DNA of 64,000 nucleotides, taken from NCBI GenBank assembly GCA_942493345.1, contig OW818695.1:3472001-3536000 (forward strand), in the 5' to 3' direction. The position numbers were made by a program, and so were the translations under genes. The DNA comes from GWE2-42-39 sp942493345 (GTDB taxonomy: Bacteria > Bacteroidota > Bacteroidia > Bacteroidales > Prolixibacteraceae). Below are positions 43,464 to 52,816 of this stretch, piece by piece. The notes below the pieces were generated by a model. The model did not search any database and was not told where the DNA came from. It saw only the letters and a program-made list of their open reading frames with translations. The stretch's first letter is position 1. The number at the start of each line of letters is the position of its first letter.

Positions 43464-45656
43464 TTATTTTAGGTTATTTTCCAAAAATTGCATAAAGCGG
43501 TTGTAAAGATGCATGGTGGTGTTTCCACCTCGGATGCCATGTGCCCGGTTGGTGTAAATTGCCATATCGAATTGCACCCCGGCCTGAACCAATGCTTCGG
43601 TCAATTCCATGGTATTTTGAACATGCACATTATCGTCAGCTGATCCGTGAACCAGCAAAAGCCTGCCTTTAATTCCTGAAACATGAGCAAAAACCGAGTT
43701 GTCGTCGTAACCATTGGGATTTTCTTCCGGGGTGCGCATGTACCGTTCCGTAAAGATTGAATCGTAAAAGCGAAAGTTGGTGACCGGCGCAACCGAAATT
43801 CCGGCTTTGAATAAATCTCCTCCTTTGGCCATGGTCAGGGCAGTAATGAACCCTCCGTAACTCCATCCCCATATACCGATTTTTGCTTTGTCGACATACG
43901 GCAGATTGCCCAGGTATTTTGCTGTTTCAATTTGATCGTCGGACTCACATTTGCCGAGTTGCATATACGTTGCTTTTCGGAAATCTTCGCCACGGGTGCC
44001 TGTTCCCCGAGGGTCAACACAAACCACCAGGTATCCTTCCTGTGCGAGATAATTGTCCCAGTCAACACTCCATTTGTCGGTTACCGACTGTGATTCAGGG
44101 CCGCTGTACTGGGTCATCAGCACCGGGTATCTTTTTGTTGTATCGAAGTTGGCAGGTTTTATCATCCAACCATTCAATTCCACGTTTTCCGAAGTTTTAA
44201 AGCTGAAAAATTCTTTGGGCTGAAGCTGGTATTCTTTCAGTTTCGCTTGAAGTTCCTTGTTGTCTTCCAGAATTCGGATCAGTTTTCCCTTACTGTCGTA
44301 CAAACCAACCTGGTTCGGTGTTGAAACATTGGTGAAATAATTGGTGAAATATTTGAACCCGGAACTGAAAATTGCCGCGTTGGTACCTTGCTGTGCCGAT
44401 AGTTTTCCAGCTTTTTTTCCGTCGAGGCTCACATAATAAATTTCCCTGCGGAGAGGAGATTCTTTGGCTGCCTGGTAGTAAAACAGTTTCATTTTATCGT
44501 CGTAACCATAAAAATCGGTTACATCGAATTTCCCGTTGGTCAATTGCCTGACTTCAAATCCCTGGCGATTGTACAGATACAGATGCGAGTAGCCGTTGCG
44601 TTCGCTGTTGACCACAAAATAAGTGTTGTCGGAAAGGAAAATAAAGTCATCCAAAAAATCTTCAGAGATATAACTTTTGTTTTTTTCGGTAAAGAACGGG
44701 CGGCTGTCGCCGGTATACGGATTTGCCATCAGCACATCCAGTTTGTTTTGGAGGCGGTTCAACCGCATCACTCCAAGTTCAGCTCCGTCGGGTGTCCAAA
44801 GCAACCGTGGAATGTAGATGTTGGTATCTTCTCCTGCATCAACTTTGATGTTCGTTTTCGATTTCAACTCGTAAACATGCGCACTCACCAGCGAGTTTTT
44901 TTCGCCTGCTTTCGGATATTTGAGTGTGTAATTTTCAGGATACAGTTTGTTTTTTTCTTTTTCGGGCGCCATGCCTTTGAAAATGGTCATTCCGAAATCC
45001 GGTACCTCCGTTTCATCGAAACGGATAAAAGCCAGCATTTTGCTGTCGGGCGACCATTTTAATGCTTGGTTCATCGAAAATTCTTCTTCGTAAACCCAGT
45101 CGGGTACCCCGTTGATGATTTCGTTCTTTTTCCCGTCCCGGGTGACCTGACTTTCGGTGCCGAACTTCAGGTTTTTTATGAAAATATTATTGTCGCGGAC
45201 AAATGCAATCCGTTCGCCGTCGGGCGAAAAAGTAGCAACCTGCTGGCGTCCTTTTTCCGAAAGAGGGGAGAATTTTTCGGTTGTCGAATTCCAAACGTAA
45301 TATTCGGCAGTATACGACCGTCGGTAGATTGGTTGAATATCGGTAGTTAGCAATAGTTTTGTTTCATCGTCGCTGAATTGATATTTGCTGAAACTTTTTA
45401 TTGCTGCGTTTTCAATTTTTTCGAGGTCGAAAAGTACGGCTACTTGTTTGCCTGTCTGGTAATTGTATTTTACGATGCGGTTACCGTTTTCCAGGATTGT
45501 GTAATGCAATCCGTCGTTCATCGAATGCAGACCCTGCACCGTTTTTTCGGAGAAAGTGTTTTTTATAAAGATATCTTCCAGTTCAATTCTTTTTTGTGCC
45601 AAAAGGGTGCTGGTAACAAAACAGATCAGTAAAGCAGGTATGAGTAGATTTTTCAT
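43464..45656 (-). CDS. dipeptidyl peptidase IV family serine peptidase (S9B)
   Basis: The 730-residue protein has a signal peptide (residues 1-20) and an eight-bladed beta-propeller, with the DPP IV-typical YEEEF at about residue 200. The C-terminal alpha/beta-hydrolase domain has the nucleophile Ser599 in GWSYGG, then HGSADDNVHVQN (Asp) and RAHGIRGG (His). It should remove X-Pro or similar dipeptides in the periplasm or at the cell surface. Length and motifs match complete family members. It stands alone. Confidence 0.93.
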   Translation of the reverse strand: MKNLLIPALLICFVTSTLLAQKRIELEDIFIKNTFSEKTVQGLHSMNDGLHYTILENGNRIVKYNYQTGKQVAVLFDLEKIENAAIKSFSKYQFSDDETKLLLTTDIQPIYRRSYTAEYYVWNSTTEKFSPLSEKGRQQVATFSPDGERIAFVRDNNIFIKNLKFGTESQVTRDGKKNEIINGVPDWVYEEEFSMNQALKWSPDSKMLAFIRFDETEVPDFGMTIFKGMAPEKEKNKLYPENYTLKYPKAGEKNSLVSAHVYELKSKTNIKVDAGEDTNIYIPRLLWTPDGAELGVMRLNRLQNKLDVLMANPYTGDSRPFFTEKNKSYISEDFLDDFIFLSDNTYFVVNSERNGYSHLYLYNRQGFEVRQLTNGKFDVTDFYGYDDKMKLFYYQAAKESPLRREIYYVSLDGKKAGKLSAQQGTNAAIFSSGFKYFTNYFTNVSTPNQVGLYDSKGKLIRILEDNKELQAKLKEYQLQPKEFFSFKTSENVELNGWMIKPANFDTTKRYPVLMTQYSGPESQSVTDKWSVDWDNYLAQEGYLVVCVDPRGTGTRGEDFRKATYMQLGKCESDDQIETAKYLGNLPYVDKAKIGIWGWSYGGFITALTMAKGGDLFKAGISVAPVTNFRFYDSIFTERYMRTPEENPNGYDDNSVFAHVSGIKGRLLLVHGSADDNVHVQNTMELTEALVQAGVQFDMAIYTNRAHGIRGGNTTMHLYNRFMQFLENNLK

Positions 45657-45905
45657 TTGAATTTATTTTTGTGCTGTAAATCTTCAATTTTTTTTTCAGA
45701 ATAAAAAGATTTTAATTCATTTCAGAAATGAATGGGAATATAAAGAAACAGATCACCAATCGCAAATAATTTTTGATGGCTGTTTTCGTTCGTTGCGTGT
45801 TTGAAATACAATAGAAGCTATGGAATTTGAATAAAACAAAATTGAAAATATAAGCAAATGAAATCTTATTTATCCTATTTTTGAGAATCTGCATAAAAAA
45901 TAAAG

Positions 45906-48098
45906 ATGAAGGCTGTTGTCGCTGTTTTGGGAATTATTGGTTTGTTGTGTTTGGGCAATGATCATTTGTTTGGTCAAATCTCGCAGGGAGGACGGCCTGT
46001 TGATATTGTTTTGCAAAAGAAAAGCGGGAAAGAACGAGTGCGGTTTAAAACTCCGGTCTCAGGTATCGACAAGAAGTTGATAAGCATTGATTACAATCAG
46101 AATGATGAAACAATGCACAAACCGTTAAAATGTGCCTACCCGTTTGCCGTTTCGTTGTCGCCTTCCAATTCCGGGGAATGGGAGGTTCAGGGCGATTATC
46201 GGATATGGAAATTAGAGATTGAATCCGAAGGGGCGTTATCTATTGCTTTGGGATTTGGAAAATACAAGCTTCCGCATGGAGCGAAATTATTTGTCTTTAA
46301 TGAAAACCGGACCGATATAATTGGAGCATTCACGGAAACAAATAATAAGGAATCAGGCACTCTCACAACAATGCCGGTAGAAGGCGACAAAATCTTTGTC
46401 CAGTACGAAGAATTGATTGATTCTGAATTTGAAGGGGAATTGGAAGTTTCCAGAATCTCACATGTTTATGTGAATATAAAATCAACAGATCCCAGAAGGC
46501 CTATTGATTTGGCCGGAGAATGTAATATTAATATCAATTGTGAAATTGCTGAAGAATATGGAAATGCAAAGAATAGCGTATGCCGGATTTATATTCCAAA
46601 GCCGAAGGCTGATGAATTATGTACCGGTACCTTAATGAACAATACTGCCAATGACGGAAAACCGTATCTGATAACCGCTGCACATTGCATTGAAAACAGT
46701 ATTCAGGCGCAAGAATCTTTATTCCTTTTTAATTACGAGTCGCCTTACTGCGGTTCGTTTGATGGAGACAATACTCATTCGCTGGAAGGAAGTTCACTGA
46801 AAGCAAAGTACGATAGCTTGGATTTTTCGTTGGTCGAATTATCGGTAGCGCCGCCTAATTATTTTCGTCCGTATTATGCCGGATGGGATGTTTCGGGGAA
46901 TGTGCCTTCCAATTCTTTTTCGGTACACCATCCCTGGGGCGACATAAAAAAAATAGCCATCGATGAAAATCAGCCAGTAACTGCTACCTTCAATAAAGAT
47001 TATATCAGTTCTTCATTCTGGAAAATTCTGAATTGGGAATATGGAGTGACGGAGTCCGGTTCGTCAGGAGGGCCGCTATTCGATATTAATTCGCGGGTAA
47101 TTGGTACACTTACCGGGGGCGATGCTATTTGTGGTGATCCAAAAAACGATTCCTACGAAAAAATAAGCAAGTCGTGGAACTTCAGTAAAACACCAGGCAA
47201 ACAACTAAAATTTTGGCTCGATCCAACCAATTCAGGGGTGAAGAAAATAGATGGCTACGATCCGTTTTCTGACGAACTGAAGTGCGGAACATTTACCAAT
47301 CTTACATTTACTGATACCACACAATTAATACAAATTGCAGAAAATGTTCCATCAAGTGGATATTTGACCGGTACAAACACGGTTGGTTATACCGAATTTG
47401 CCGAGAAATTTATAGAGACAAGCAGCTGTGATCTACATGGCATTTCGATCGGGATTGCAGAACTGCATATTAACGACATTCGCCGCGATGTACTGATCGG
47501 CATTAACGTGTACGAGGGAGACGACCTTCCGCAGCGCCTTTTATATTCGCAAAATTTTGTGCTGAACCAGCTGGCCTCTGGCGCTATGAATTACTTAGCT
47601 TTTGAACAGGTGGTGAATACCACCGGTAATTTTTTTATATCCTGTTCCATCGATCAGCTAAATCTGGGCGACACACTGGCTTTGTATCAGGCAAAACGCG
47701 AAACTGCCGATAATTCGTTTTTCCTGAGAAATTCAGATGGATGGCTGGATTATAAATCAGTAAAAAACAGTGCAACAGGTTCGGCTTTGCTGATGGAAGT
47801 TGTTGCCTGCAATATTAATGGCGCTGATTCGGAAGAAGACTGGCCGGAAGAAATTAAAGCATTTCCAAATCCGCTTGCCAGTGGCGGAAAGCTGACAGTC
47901 CAATTCCCAAAAGATGTGGAAAATTTTTCAGCGGTCAGGGTCTACAATCTTTTGGGGCAGCAAATTCCTTGTCAGGTTATTTCACAAACTATACATAGTT
48001 TAAAGTTGCAACTGAGAGATGCGCGTACGGGAATTTACCTGGTGCAGCTCGAATTTGAAGGGAAGAAGTATACTACAAAAATTTCGGTGATGCCATAA
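45906..48098 (+). CDS. type IX-secreted lysyl-endopeptidase-like serine protease
   Basis: The 730-residue protein has a signal peptide and a propeptide-like region. The trypsin-fold peptidase domain has a catalytic triad of His260 (ITAAHC), Asp306 (SLDFSLVE) and Ser387 (GSSGGP). HHPWGDIKKIA and WEYGVTESGSSGGP closely recall Achromobacter lysyl endopeptidase, so cleavage after Lys is likely. A beta-sandwich region follows, then a C-terminal type A sorting domain of about 80 residues (FPNPLASGGKLTV, YNLLGQ, TGIYLVQLEFEGKKYTTKISV) that directs export by the type IX system. A perfect -7 box TATTTTTG lies at 45876-45883. Confidence 0.9.
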   Translation: MKAVVAVLGIIGLLCLGNDHLFGQISQGGRPVDIVLQKKSGKERVRFKTPVSGIDKKLISIDYNQNDETMHKPLKCAYPFAVSLSPSNSGEWEVQGDYRIWKLEIESEGALSIALGFGKYKLPHGAKLFVFNENRTDIIGAFTETNNKESGTLTTMPVEGDKIFVQYEELIDSEFEGELEVSRISHVYVNIKSTDPRRPIDLAGECNININCEIAEEYGNAKNSVCRIYIPKPKADELCTGTLMNNTANDGKPYLITAAHCIENSIQAQESLFLFNYESPYCGSFDGDNTHSLEGSSLKAKYDSLDFSLVELSVAPPNYFRPYYAGWDVSGNVPSNSFSVHHPWGDIKKIAIDENQPVTATFNKDYISSSFWKILNWEYGVTESGSSGGPLFDINSRVIGTLTGGDAICGDPKNDSYEKISKSWNFSKTPGKQLKFWLDPTNSGVKKIDGYDPFSDELKCGTFTNLTFTDTTQLIQIAENVPSSGYLTGTNTVGYTEFAEKFIETSSCDLHGISIGIAELHINDIRRDVLIGINVYEGDDLPQRLLYSQNFVLNQLASGAMNYLAFEQVVNTTGNFFISCSIDQLNLGDTLALYQAKRETADNSFFLRNSDGWLDYKSVKNSATGSALLMEVVACNINGADSEEDWPEEIKAFPNPLASGGKLTVQFPKDVENFSAVRVYNLLGQQIPCQVISQTIHSLKLQLRDARTGIYLVQLEFEGKKYTTKISVMP

Positions 48099-48110
48099 TT
48101 CAACGCTTAT

Positions 48111-48192
48111 TTTTTGTCATACTGAACGCCGTGAGTATCGGCCAAAATTAGCTCTGAATGTAAGATTTTTCGCTTTGCTCAAAATGACAATA
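48111..48192. repeat. dispersed repeat with GTCAT/ATGAC ends
   Basis: The stretch opens with TTGTCATACTGAACGCCGTG and closes with CGCTTTGCTCAAAATGACA. Similar GTCATNCTGAACG...AAAATGACA elements recur in Bacteroidota genomes, as I remember. It has no coding role and separates the protease gene from the ABC importer. Confidence 0.5.
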
Positions 48193-48271
48193 TTTTCAAT
48201 ATTACACTGGTGATGTCAGTTGTTTTTGAAATCTATCATGTGTAATTTGCCAGATTTGCTAGCTTTGTGGC

Positions 48272-49393
48272 ATGAAGCTGGAATACATTATTATCGCCTT
48301 TTTATTCTTTTCCTGTTCGGGGCAAAAGGCTCATGAAAAGCAATTTACATCGAACCAGTTTGCCCGGGGTTTTCATATCGAAAAAATGGGCGACGTTACT
48401 CGTCTTGATGTTTTTAATCCGTGGGAAAACGCCAGTGGCTCCCGCTATTCGTACTGGCTGGTGCCAAAAAATATGAATATTCCTGATTCGTTGGCTGCAA
48501 AGCGGGTTATCCGTACCCCGGTTGAGCGGGTTGTATGCCTTTCGACAACACATATCGGCTTTTTACAGAAACTGGGATTGGAAGATTGCGTGGTCGGGAT
48601 ATCGGGGAAGCAATATATTTCCAACGAAAAGATACGGGCCAATATCGAAGCCGGGAAAGTTCAGGATGTCGGGTACGACCAGAACCTGAATTACGAACTT
48701 ATACTGAACCTGAAGCCTGACTTGGTGATGGCCTACGGTGTTGATTCTGAAGTGGCTTCTTATCTTTCAAAACTGAAAGATTTGAATATTCCGGTGGCTA
48801 TTAATGCCGAATACCTGGAAGAAACCCCGCTGGGACGCGCCGAATGGCTGAATTTTGTGGCTGCATTTTTCAATCGCGAAAAAGATGCCGAACGTATTTT
48901 TTCTGAAACGGTGGATGCCTATCAGCAATTGAAACAGAAAGCGATTGAAGCGACGGATAAACCAGTTGTAATTACCGGTATACCATACAAGGAAAACTGG
49001 TGGGTTCCGGGCGGAAAATCGTACATGGCCAACCTGATTGCCGATGCCGGTGGCCATTATTTGTGGGGCGAAAACGATCAGCGCGAAAGTTATGTTCTTT
49101 CGCCCGAAAACGTGATTTCGCAATCGGTAGCTGCCGATATCTGGATCAATTGCGGGTATTCCGAAAGCCTGAAAAGCATTGTCGATTTGGATGAACGGTT
49201 TAAAATCATCAAGCCTTTGCGCGAAAAAATGGTTTTCAACGATAACAAACGCCTGCAATCAAACGGAGGAAACGATGTGTGGGAAACCGGAGTGGCCAAT
49301 CCTGAAATCGTTTTAAAAGATTTAATTCAGATTTTTCATCCCGAAATTTTTGAAGCATCTTCCTTGTATTATTATCAAAAATTGCCCGAATGA
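48272..49393 (+). CDS. iron-complex/cobalamin-type ABC transporter substrate-binding lipoprotein
   Basis: The 373-residue protein has a lipoprotein signal (IIIAFLFFSCSG) and a FecB/BtuF-type two-lobed fold. RVVCLSTTHIGFLQKLGLEDCVVGISG is the usual first strand-helix block, and NLKPDLVMAYG follows. The central SYMANLIADAGGHYLWGEN segment is also typical. It should capture a siderophore, haem or corrinoid in the periplasm. The ATGA overlap with the permease gene shows coupled translation. The ligand is not identifiable from sequence. Confidence 0.9.
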   Translation: MKLEYIIIAFLFFSCSGQKAHEKQFTSNQFARGFHIEKMGDVTRLDVFNPWENASGSRYSYWLVPKNMNIPDSLAAKRVIRTPVERVVCLSTTHIGFLQKLGLEDCVVGISGKQYISNEKIRANIEAGKVQDVGYDQNLNYELILNLKPDLVMAYGVDSEVASYLSKLKDLNIPVAINAEYLEETPLGRAEWLNFVAAFFNREKDAERIFSETVDAYQQLKQKAIEATDKPVVITGIPYKENWWVPGGKSYMANLIADAGGHYLWGENDQRESYVLSPENVISQSVAADIWINCGYSESLKSIVDLDERFKIIKPLREKMVFNDNKRLQSNGGNDVWETGVANPEIVLKDLIQIFHPEIFEASSLYYYQKLPE

Positions 49394-50430
49394 AAAGTTT
49401 CATGAACATGAAAAATACAAGCCTGTTTCTACTTCTTTTTCTGATCGCGGTGGTCTTTTTTGTCCTCGATATTTTCGTGGGATCGTTGTCCATTCCGATT
49501 CGGCAGGTATTCTCTGTTTTGTTCGGCATTTCCGATGCTTCCGAAGAAATAAAAACCATTGTGCTCGATTTTCGCCTTCCCAAAGCGCTTACGGCAGTGA
49601 CTGCTGGAGTTGCCTTGTCTGTAAGCGGGTTGCAGATGCAGACCATTTTCCGGAATCCGCTGGCTGGCCCCGATGTGTTGGGGATCAGCGCGGGAGCAAG
49701 CCTCGGTGTCGCCATTCTGGTGCTGGGCTTTTCTTCGGTGCTCTCCGTCGATATGTTTTCGATCGGAGGTTCGTGGGCTTTGGTTATCATGGCTTGGCTG
49801 GGTAGCGGACTGGTCATGTTTCTTATTCTGGCTGTTTCCATTCGTGTAAAAGATATTCTAACCATCCTGATTCTGGGGATTTTATTTGCCAGCGCTGCTT
49901 CTGCCATTGTCAGTATTATGCAGTATTTTAGTAACGAATCGATGCTGAAATCATTTGTTATCTGGACGATGGGAAGCTTGGGCAGCGTCACCCATTCGCA
50001 ACTCAGAGTGCTGATTCCGTCTGTTTTGCTGGGGCTGGTTATCGCTTTTTTCAGCGCCAAATCGCTTGATGTGATGCTCCTTGGCGAGCAATATGCAAAA
50101 AGCATGGGGTTGCAGGTGAAAATAGTCCGCATCATGGTATTTTTCAGCACCAGTATTCTGGCCGGAAGTATCACTGCATTTTGCGGTCCAATTGGCTTTA
50201 TTGGCATCGCGGTACCACATATCTCGCGTTTGCTTTTTAAAACGGCAAGCCACCGTATTCTGGTTCCTGTCAGTGTTTTGCTGGGCGCAATTGTGATGCT
50301 GTTCAGCGATATTGTTGCACAAATGCCAGGCTTCGAAAGTACTTTGCCCATCAATTCGGTAACGGCGCTGGTGGGGATTCCATTCGTTATCTGGATCATT
50401 CTGAAAAACCGGAAATTTACTTCTGTATGA
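49390..50430 (+). CDS. FecCD-family ABC permease
   Basis: The 346-residue inner-membrane protein has about ten helices and the FecCD motifs: DFRLPKALTAVTAGVALSVSGLQMQTIFRNPLAGPDVLGISAGASLGVA in the first third (from about residue 58), and GPIGFIGIAVPHISRLLF towards the end, which couples to the ATPase. It overlaps both neighbours by 4 bp. It forms the channel of the importer with the products of the genes on either side. Confidence 0.94.
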   Translation: MKSFMNMKNTSLFLLLFLIAVVFFVLDIFVGSLSIPIRQVFSVLFGISDASEEIKTIVLDFRLPKALTAVTAGVALSVSGLQMQTIFRNPLAGPDVLGISAGASLGVAILVLGFSSVLSVDMFSIGGSWALVIMAWLGSGLVMFLILAVSIRVKDILTILILGILFASAASAIVSIMQYFSNESMLKSFVIWTMGSLGSVTHSQLRVLIPSVLLGLVIAFFSAKSLDVMLLGEQYAKSMGLQVKIVRIMVFFSTSILAGSITAFCGPIGFIGIAVPHISRLLFKTASHRILVPVSVLLGAIVMLFSDIVAQMPGFESTLPINSVTALVGIPFVIWIILKNRKFTSV

Positions 50431-51437
50431 TGGAAGCAACAATCGTACATATTGAAATACGCGATCTTGCCATTGGGTACAGGCATGGTAAAAAACTAAA
50501 AGAGATCAAGAACTCGCTGAACCTTTCGGCCATTCCGGGCGAATTGGTTGCCCTGATCGGCAGCAACGGGATCGGGAAAAGTACTTTGCTCCGTTCGCTT
50601 TGCGGATTTCAGGAAATATTGAGTGGTAAAATTTGTTTCAATAACCAACCTTTAAATCAGTATAAAAACCGCGATCTGGCTAAAATTATGAGTTTTGTTT
50701 CCACGGAAGTGGTGCGTGTACAGAACCTGCGGGTACGCGATTTGCTTGCGTTGGGCCGTTTTCCGTATACCAATTTCATAGGAACCCTCACCGATGAAGA
50801 TTTGTTGATGGTCGACAAAGCGATTGATCTGGTCGGGCTTCGTGGGTACGAAGACCGGATGCTTGACGAGTTGAGCGATGGCGAACGCCAGCGGGCCATG
50901 ATTGCCCGTTCGCTGGTGCAGGACACGCCCGTGATCATTCTCGATGAACCCACTGCATTTCTCGATATTCGGAACAAATACGAAATCATTCACCTCTTGC
51001 ACAACTTTGCCCGCAACGAAAACAAAACCATCGTTTTTTCTACTCACGATCTGAATATTGCAACTTCCGAAGTCGACAAAATCTGGTTGATGCTCGAAAA
51101 CGAAGTACTGGAAGGGGCTCCCGAAGACCTGATTCTACAGGGACATTACAACAAGGTTTTTGCCAGTGAAAATATTCTGTTCGATGAATTTAGCGGCGAT
51201 TTTCGGTTGAAAAAAATATTCCGTGGTTCTTTTTCGGTGGAAGGGCCTGAACTTGCTAAACGCTGGACAATTCATGCTCTGGCACGTGCCGGTTTTATCT
51301 ATGTGAACGAAGCTGAAAATGCCGAAATTCAGGTCTCTGTTGATGAAATATTGAACTGGAATTTAAAGATCAAGGATGGTAAAAGCCAAAATTATACTTC
51401 GGTTTACGAGTTGGTACATTACCTTCTGAACCGGTAA
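50427..51437 (+). CDS. FecE/BtuD-type ABC ATPase with C-terminal extension
   Basis: The 336-residue protein has Walker A GSNGIGKST at residues 45-53, the signature LSDGERQR, Walker B VIILDEPT and the switch His in STHD. It drives the FecCD permease. Residues beyond about 250 form an extra domain of about 80 residues (KKIFRGSFSVEGPELAKRW...HALARAGFIYVNEAENAEIQVSV), absent from standard FecE/BtuD proteins, which are near 255 residues long. The extension may sense a ligand or cap the dimer. It ends before a 15-bp hairpin at 51449-51494. Confidence 0.92.
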   Translation: MMEATIVHIEIRDLAIGYRHGKKLKEIKNSLNLSAIPGELVALIGSNGIGKSTLLRSLCGFQEILSGKICFNNQPLNQYKNRDLAKIMSFVSTEVVRVQNLRVRDLLALGRFPYTNFIGTLTDEDLLMVDKAIDLVGLRGYEDRMLDELSDGERQRAMIARSLVQDTPVIILDEPTAFLDIRNKYEIIHLLHNFARNENKTIVFSTHDLNIATSEVDKIWLMLENEVLEGAPEDLILQGHYNKVFASENILFDEFSGDFRLKKIFRGSFSVEGPELAKRWTIHALARAGFIYVNEAENAEIQVSVDEILNWNLKIKDGKSQNYTSVYELVHYLLNR

Positions 51438-51448
51438 GTTTTTTTGGG

Positions 51449-51494
51449 GAACAGGCTGATCGAATAACTTCTGTTTCACTCGATCAGCCTGTTC
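51449..51494. terminator. hairpin between convergent genes
   Basis: A perfect 15-bp stem, GAACAGGCTGATCGA (51449-51463) and its reverse complement (51480-51494), lies between the stops of the ABC ATPase and the beta-lactamase-fold gene. T-tracts are weak, but its position fits a shared terminator. Confidence 0.65.
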
Positions 51495-51499
51495 AAAAT

Positions 51500-52672
51500 C
51501 TATTTTTCAGGTTGCTTTTCTTTTTCTGTTCCCTGTTCCTCTATCTTTTTTTGCTTAGGTTCCAGAAGATCAATAAACTTGCTGGCTATTTTAAATACAG
51601 GAAGGTTTTCCTGTTCTTCTCCCTGGTTGCAGGCTATTGCAACAACCAAATCCAGTTTCGGATAGGCAATAACAGATGCGCTACCTCCGTTGGTCGATCC
51701 GGAAGACATGTATAATTCGCGTCCCTGGTTGTCTTGTCCAATAAACAAACCAAGTCCGTAATTTAGTTTCGTCTCGTTGTTAAGGCTCATTGGCTCGAGT
51801 ATATTTTTTGCGGTTTTTTCTTTTAGAACAGTAGGATGAAGATATTCATTAACCAGCGTGGCAATATCAACAGCTGAAGATAAAAGTCCAACAGATGCGG
51901 CACGGTGCCGGTTATCCTGTGTGGTTGCCCTGACAGTTCTTGAGACCAGGTTCCGGCCGTAACATTGACTTCGGTTTTCAATAATGGTGATTGGGTTATC
52001 AACTTCTGTTGCTTCCAGCTTGAGCGTATCGGTAAGATTTTTCTTGAGTATTTTGTAAAAAAAACTTCCTGTTTTTCGTTCGATCGTGGCGCCGATCAGA
52101 TCGTACCCATAATCTGTCTCAAAATAATATTGTCCAGGTGCGAATAAGAGGGAATCTTCAATAAAAACAGAAATGCCTTTTCGCATGGTTTGATATCCCT
52201 GGTTATTGTTTTCTTCGTAGGTAGGCGTACGAATTCCGGAAGAGTGGGAGGCCAGGTGATAAAGACTGATCGAATCTTTGTCTTTGGGAAGCTCCGGATA
52301 GTATTGACAGATCGGGGTTTTCAGGTCGAGTTCCCCGTTTTCAACCATTTGGGCAAGTAGCGCCCCGGTGAAAAGTTTTGATACTCCTCCGATCCTGAAT
52401 TTTGTATTGGGCTGAACCGGTACGTTTAATTCTTTATTCGCGTAGCCCATTCCTTCCGACCATATTAACTGATTTTTGAGGTAAACTGCAACCGACAAGC
52501 CCATGATATCGGTTGAGATCATTTGAAAACCAATTTCCTTTCGGCTTTCCAAAATGATTTTTTTGTATTTCGATGAGCGGATAATTTTGTATTTATCAGA
52601 TGGTTGCTTCTCGCACGAAATGTTCATCCATAAAAAGGAGAATGATAAAACTATCAACAAATACTTTTTCAT
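51500..52672 (-). CDS. beta-lactamase-fold (class C/PBP-like) lipoprotein with replaced catalytic residues
   Basis: The 390-residue protein has a lipoprotein signal (YLLIVLSFSFLWMNISCEK) and the complete class C beta-lactamase/serine hydrolase fold. The three catalytic motifs are altered. The SxxK motif reads GVSK, with Gly at position 96 where the nucleophilic Ser belongs. The YxN motif reads ETD (about 185-187). The HxG/KTG box reads SSGSTNGG, without its His or Lys. It is therefore probably a non-catalytic binding protein. I start it at the ATG rather than the TTG at 52681. It is convergent with the ABC importer genes. Confidence 0.82.
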   Translation of the reverse strand: MKKYLLIVLSFSFLWMNISCEKQPSDKYKIIRSSKYKKIILESRKEIGFQMISTDIMGLSVAVYLKNQLIWSEGMGYANKELNVPVQPNTKFRIGGVSKLFTGALLAQMVENGELDLKTPICQYYPELPKDKDSISLYHLASHSSGIRTPTYEENNNQGYQTMRKGISVFIEDSLLFAPGQYYFETDYGYDLIGATIERKTGSFFYKILKKNLTDTLKLEATEVDNPITIIENRSQCYGRNLVSRTVRATTQDNRHRAASVGLLSSAVDIATLVNEYLHPTVLKEKTAKNILEPMSLNNETKLNYGLGLFIGQDNQGRELYMSSGSTNGGSASVIAYPKLDLVVAIACNQGEEQENLPVFKIASKFIDLLEPKQKKIEEQGTEKEKQPEK

Positions 52673-52816
52673 TTTCTTCAAAATTATGTGGTTAAAAATT
52701 CAGCCACCGAAAATAGTTGATTTTTGATTTCCATAGAAGAAAAATGCTAAAAATATAAGGAGCGTCAATATTAATAAATCAATGACATTCGACTTGGCGG
52801 TGCAGAATGAAAAAGT

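Noticed and set aside
48260..48267. Perfect -7 box TAGCTTTG just ahead of the FecB-type lipoprotein gene
   Set aside because: It is 4 bp from the ATG and has no -33 box at a suitable distance, so it would need a leaderless mRNA. Probably chance.
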